A stretch of 64,000 bases of DNA from Flabesymbios commensalis (taxonomy: Eukaryota > Annelida > Polychaeta > Terebellida > Flabelligeridae): NCBI GenBank assembly GCA_964017125.1, contig OZ024903.1:61566670-61630669 (forward strand), written 5' to 3'. A program made the translations under genes and the position numbers. The notes below the pieces were generated by a model, which worked only from the letters and a program-made list of their open reading frames with translations, made no database searches and was not told where the DNA came from. Positions within the stretch are counted from its first letter, which is position 1; the number at the start of each line of letters is the position of its first letter. Shown one piece after another: positions 61,101-64,000 of the stretch.

Positions 61101-64000
61101 AAAGTTAAACAAAAACAATTTCAATTTTAAATGCGTCACATTGGTACTAAGGGGTCAAATCAGCCACTTTACAAGTGGCAGAGACAAGCATTTAATATAA
61201 ATGGGACGCTATGAATCTGACTCGCCAAATATGGTTTGATCTATGATTCTAGTTTCATCAGTTTTAAATGTATACCTTAATCAAATAATACATTGTTGTG
61301 ATTTAATAAAATGTTTTAAAATAATAAGAGTCCTTTTTTAATCGACAGCAAAAAACATCCACGAAAAGAATGAAGAATGCTGGGAGACGTCATATGATGA
61401 CTGTTGTCAAGTAGATGGTTGTAAACAGATCCATTGTATGGTTGATCGTGAGTTGAAGTTTATTTTTTTTATATCAAACTATGTTGAAGAATAGCTCGAT
61501 AAATATATTTCGGGGATGGTTTTCGATATCAAGATTGGTCCTATTATAGTGATACATGTATCATTGATTTTTCTTATCGTTAACACATTTTCATCTAAAA
61601 TGCTGACTAGTTTGTGTTGTTGTTTTCTTCAGCCAGTTTTTACACAGTATCATCACTATAGCAGTGTACCTAGAAATATATTCTAATTTACCTTCGAGAA
61701 GGTGTTAGAGAAAGTATGTCGTATGGAATTTACCATGAAAATTGATTGATCACAATGATCAGTTAACAGAGATGTTTTTGTTTCTATTTTTCCAGACAGT
61801 AATCGCTGTACTCCATTAGAGGAAGATCTGAATGAGGAAGATGGATGTCTATTGGTGTCAGAATGTGATGGTAAGTTTTAAATATCTGCTTTTGAATCAG
61901 CACGTGTATGTTTGACAATTAGCAGTGATACAATAAATAAATATCAAAAATAATGATTCAACTCAGATACATGTTTCATTATCTGTGATAAAATTATTCA
62001 CATCCTGAATCGATTTTAGTGACATATTCGGGTTTCCTTGCTGTTACAAAAATATTTCAGCCATCCGTATCTGTACGAAAATATGTAGACACACCCTTCT
62101 AATGTTTTATAGCGTCACCTTGGTATTAAAGGGTCGTATCTGTCACTTGATAAGGAGGCAGGAACGACCCTTTAATACCAAGGTGACGATATCAAGCTGC
62201 ACAGTATATTTTGATCTATGCTTCTATTTTTATCTGTTTTAAATGTATACACTATTCAAATAATACATTGTTGTGATTTATCAAAGTTATTTTAAACTAT
62301 AATTTTGTCCTTTTTTAATTGACAGGAAAAAACATCCACGAAAAGAACGACGAATGTTGGGAGACATCATATGATGACTGCTGTCAAGTAGATGGTTGTA
62401 AACAGATACATTGTATGGTTGATCGTGAGTTGAAGTTTACTATTATTATATCAAACCATGTTGAACAATAGCTCGAACTACTATTTTAGCGATGGTTTTC
62501 GATATCAATATTCGTCCTATCATAGTGATACATGTATCATTGATTGTTCACCTAGAAATACATTCCAATCTACCTTCGAGAACTTCGAGAAGGTGTTAGA
62601 GAAAGTGTGTCTAATGGAATTTAACATGAAAACTGATTGATTACAGTGATCAGTTAACGGAGATGTTTTTGTTTCTATTTTTCCAGACAGTAATCGCTGT
62701 ACTCCATTAGTGGAAGATCTGAATGAGGAAGATGGATGTCTATTGGTGTCAGAATGTGATGGTAAGTTTTAAACATCTGCTTTTGAATCAGCACGTGTAT
62801 GTTTGACAATTAGCAGTGATACAATAAATAAATATCAAAAATAAATATTCAACTCAGATAGATGTTTCACTACTGTGATAAAATTATTCACATCCTGAAT
62901 CGATTTTAGTGACATTTCCGGGTTTCCTTGCTGTTACAAAAATATTTCAGCCATCCGTATCTGTACGAAAATATGTAGACATACCCTTCTAATGTTATAT
63001 AGCGTCACCTTGGTATTAAAGGGTCGTATCTGTCACTTGATAAGGAGGCAGGAACGACCCTTTAATACCAAGGTGACGATATCAAGCTGCACAGTATATT
63101 TTGATCTAAGCTTCTATTTTTATCAGTTTTAAATGTATACACTATTCAAATAATACATTGTTGGGATTTATCAAAGTTATTTTAAACTATAATTTTGTCC
63201 TTTTTAATTGACAGGAAAAAACATCCACGAAAAGAACGAAGAATGTTGGGAGACATCATATGATGACTGCTGTCAAGTAGATGGTTGTAAACAGATACAT
63301 TGTATGGTTGATCGTGAGTTGAAGTTTACTATTATTATGTCAAACCATGTTGAACAATAGCTCGAACTACTATTTCAGCGATGGTTTTCGATATCAATAT
63401 TCGTCCTATCATAGTGATACATGTATTATTGATTGTTTTTAACCGTAACACGTTTTCATCTAAGCTGTTGATTACTTTCTGTTATTTTATTTCCAGACCC
63501 TAAATTATTACATAGTATCTTCCCTATCACAGTGTACCTAGAAATATATTCCAATTTACCTCCGAGAAATTCGAGAAGGTGTTAGAGAAAGTGTGTCTAA
63601 TGGAATTTAACATGAAAACTGATTGATTACAGTGATCAGTTAACGGAGATGTTTTTGTTTCTATTTTTCCAGACAGTAATCGCTGTACCCCATTAGAGGA
63701 AGATCTGAATGAGGAAGATGGATGTCTATTGGTGTCAGAATGTGATGGTAAGTTTTAAATATCTGCTTTTGAATCAGCACGTGTATGCTTGACAATTAGC
63801 AGTGATACAATAAATAAATATCAAAAATAATGATTCAACTCAGATAGATGTTTCACTACTGTGATAAAATTATTCACATTCTGAATCGATTTTAGTGACA
63901 TTTTCGGGTTTCCTTGCTGTTACAAAAATATTTCAGCCATCCGTACCTGTACGAAAATATGTAGACACACCCTTCTAATGTTTTATAGCGTCACCTTGGT
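58175..64000 (+). CDS. secreted modular Cys-rich protein built from a repeated exon pair (3' part outside window)
   Basis: Exon 1 (58175-58265) encodes a signal peptide, MIRLSYKFVIALCVLGTLVA, ending in phase 1. Then two exon types alternate. Type A: 58828-58914, 60298-60396, 61349-61447, 62326-62424, 63215-63313. Type B: 59924-59998, 60713-60787, 61796-61870, 62687-62761, 63673-63747. All are phase 1-1, so any number of pairs keeps frame. A encodes NEECWETSYDDCCQVDGCKQ plus IHCMVD; B encodes HSNRCTPLEEDLNEEDGCLL plus VSECDG. One A+B module has eight Cys (C-x7-CC-x4-C-x4-C-x7-C-x12-C-x5-C) and is acidic. I do not recognise the domain; four disulfides per module is an inference. No stop is reached within the window. 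Confidence 0.85.
61132..61212. mobile_element. family-F hairpin element, degraded (F5)
   Basis: GCGTCACATTGGTACTAAGG and AAATGGGACGCT outer parts with CCACTTTACAAGTGG centre, in an intron of the Cys-rich gene. Confidence 0.6.
62111..62190. mobile_element. family-F hairpin element with a third stem (F6)
   Basis: CGTCACCTTGGTATTAAAGG ... and its exact complement around CACTTGATAAGGAGGC. It lies in the B-to-A intron. Confidence 0.85.
63001..63080. mobile_element. family-F hairpin element, duplicate of F6 (F7)
   Basis: Identical in outline to F6 and at the same intron position, so copied with the exon pair. A third copy begins at 63987 and runs off the window. Confidence 0.9.

Overview
The window is nuclear DNA of an invertebrate animal. 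It is AT-rich, its genes are intron-rich with GT-AG junctions that I could follow by phase, and it carries many short palindromic DNA transposons, tRNA-derived SINEs and one LINE. The gene content (astacin, Ly6/quiver-like, GT22 mannosyltransferase, rhodopsin-type GPCR, SCPEP1-like serine carboxypeptidase, modular Cys-rich secreted protein) is metazoan. The TAGGCCTA-rich, MITE-rich composition suggests a marine lophotrochozoan or a non-vertebrate deuterostome (amphioxus, hemichordate or echinoderm). I cannot decide between them from sequence alone.

Layout. 203-1223 (+): last two exons of an astacin metalloprotease, with a 3'UTR to about 1760. 1867-4562 (+): 5'-truncated LINE with target duplication and poly(A). 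4.6-12.7 kb: repeats, including SINEs, nested MITEs, a C/T-rich minisatellite (about 7.29-9.45 kb) and an 887-bp TA-flanked transposon inside it. 12768-15686 (+): three-exon GPI-anchored Ly6/quiver-like gene. 17953-22973 (-): three-exon PIG-Z-like mannosyltransferase. 23-28.6 kb: intergenic with hairpin MITEs and a 0.7-kb TTCA array. 29459-35266 (-): complete nine-exon class A GPCR. 38232-51273 (-): complete thirteen-exon SCPEP1-like carboxypeptidase. 51.3-58.1 kb: intergenic repeats. 58175 to the right edge (+): a secreted protein made of a tandemly duplicated exon pair, continuing beyond the window.

The spliced reading frames of the Ly6, mannosyltransferase, GPCR and carboxypeptidase genes all close exactly (171, 943, 454 and 484 aa), which supports the exon calls.

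Most striking are repeats born from gene boundaries. The Ly6 gene carries about sixteen 73-bp copies of its exon-2 splice acceptor in intron 1. The carboxypeptidase carries about sixteen 61-bp copies of its exon-3 splice donor in intron 3. The Cys-rich gene has amplified a whole exon pair at least five times. In addition, several palindromic MITE families have stems that differ between copies yet stay self-complementary within each copy. Mobile elements repeatedly sit within a few bases of splice donors, supply a splice acceptor tract, or coincide with a stop codon.
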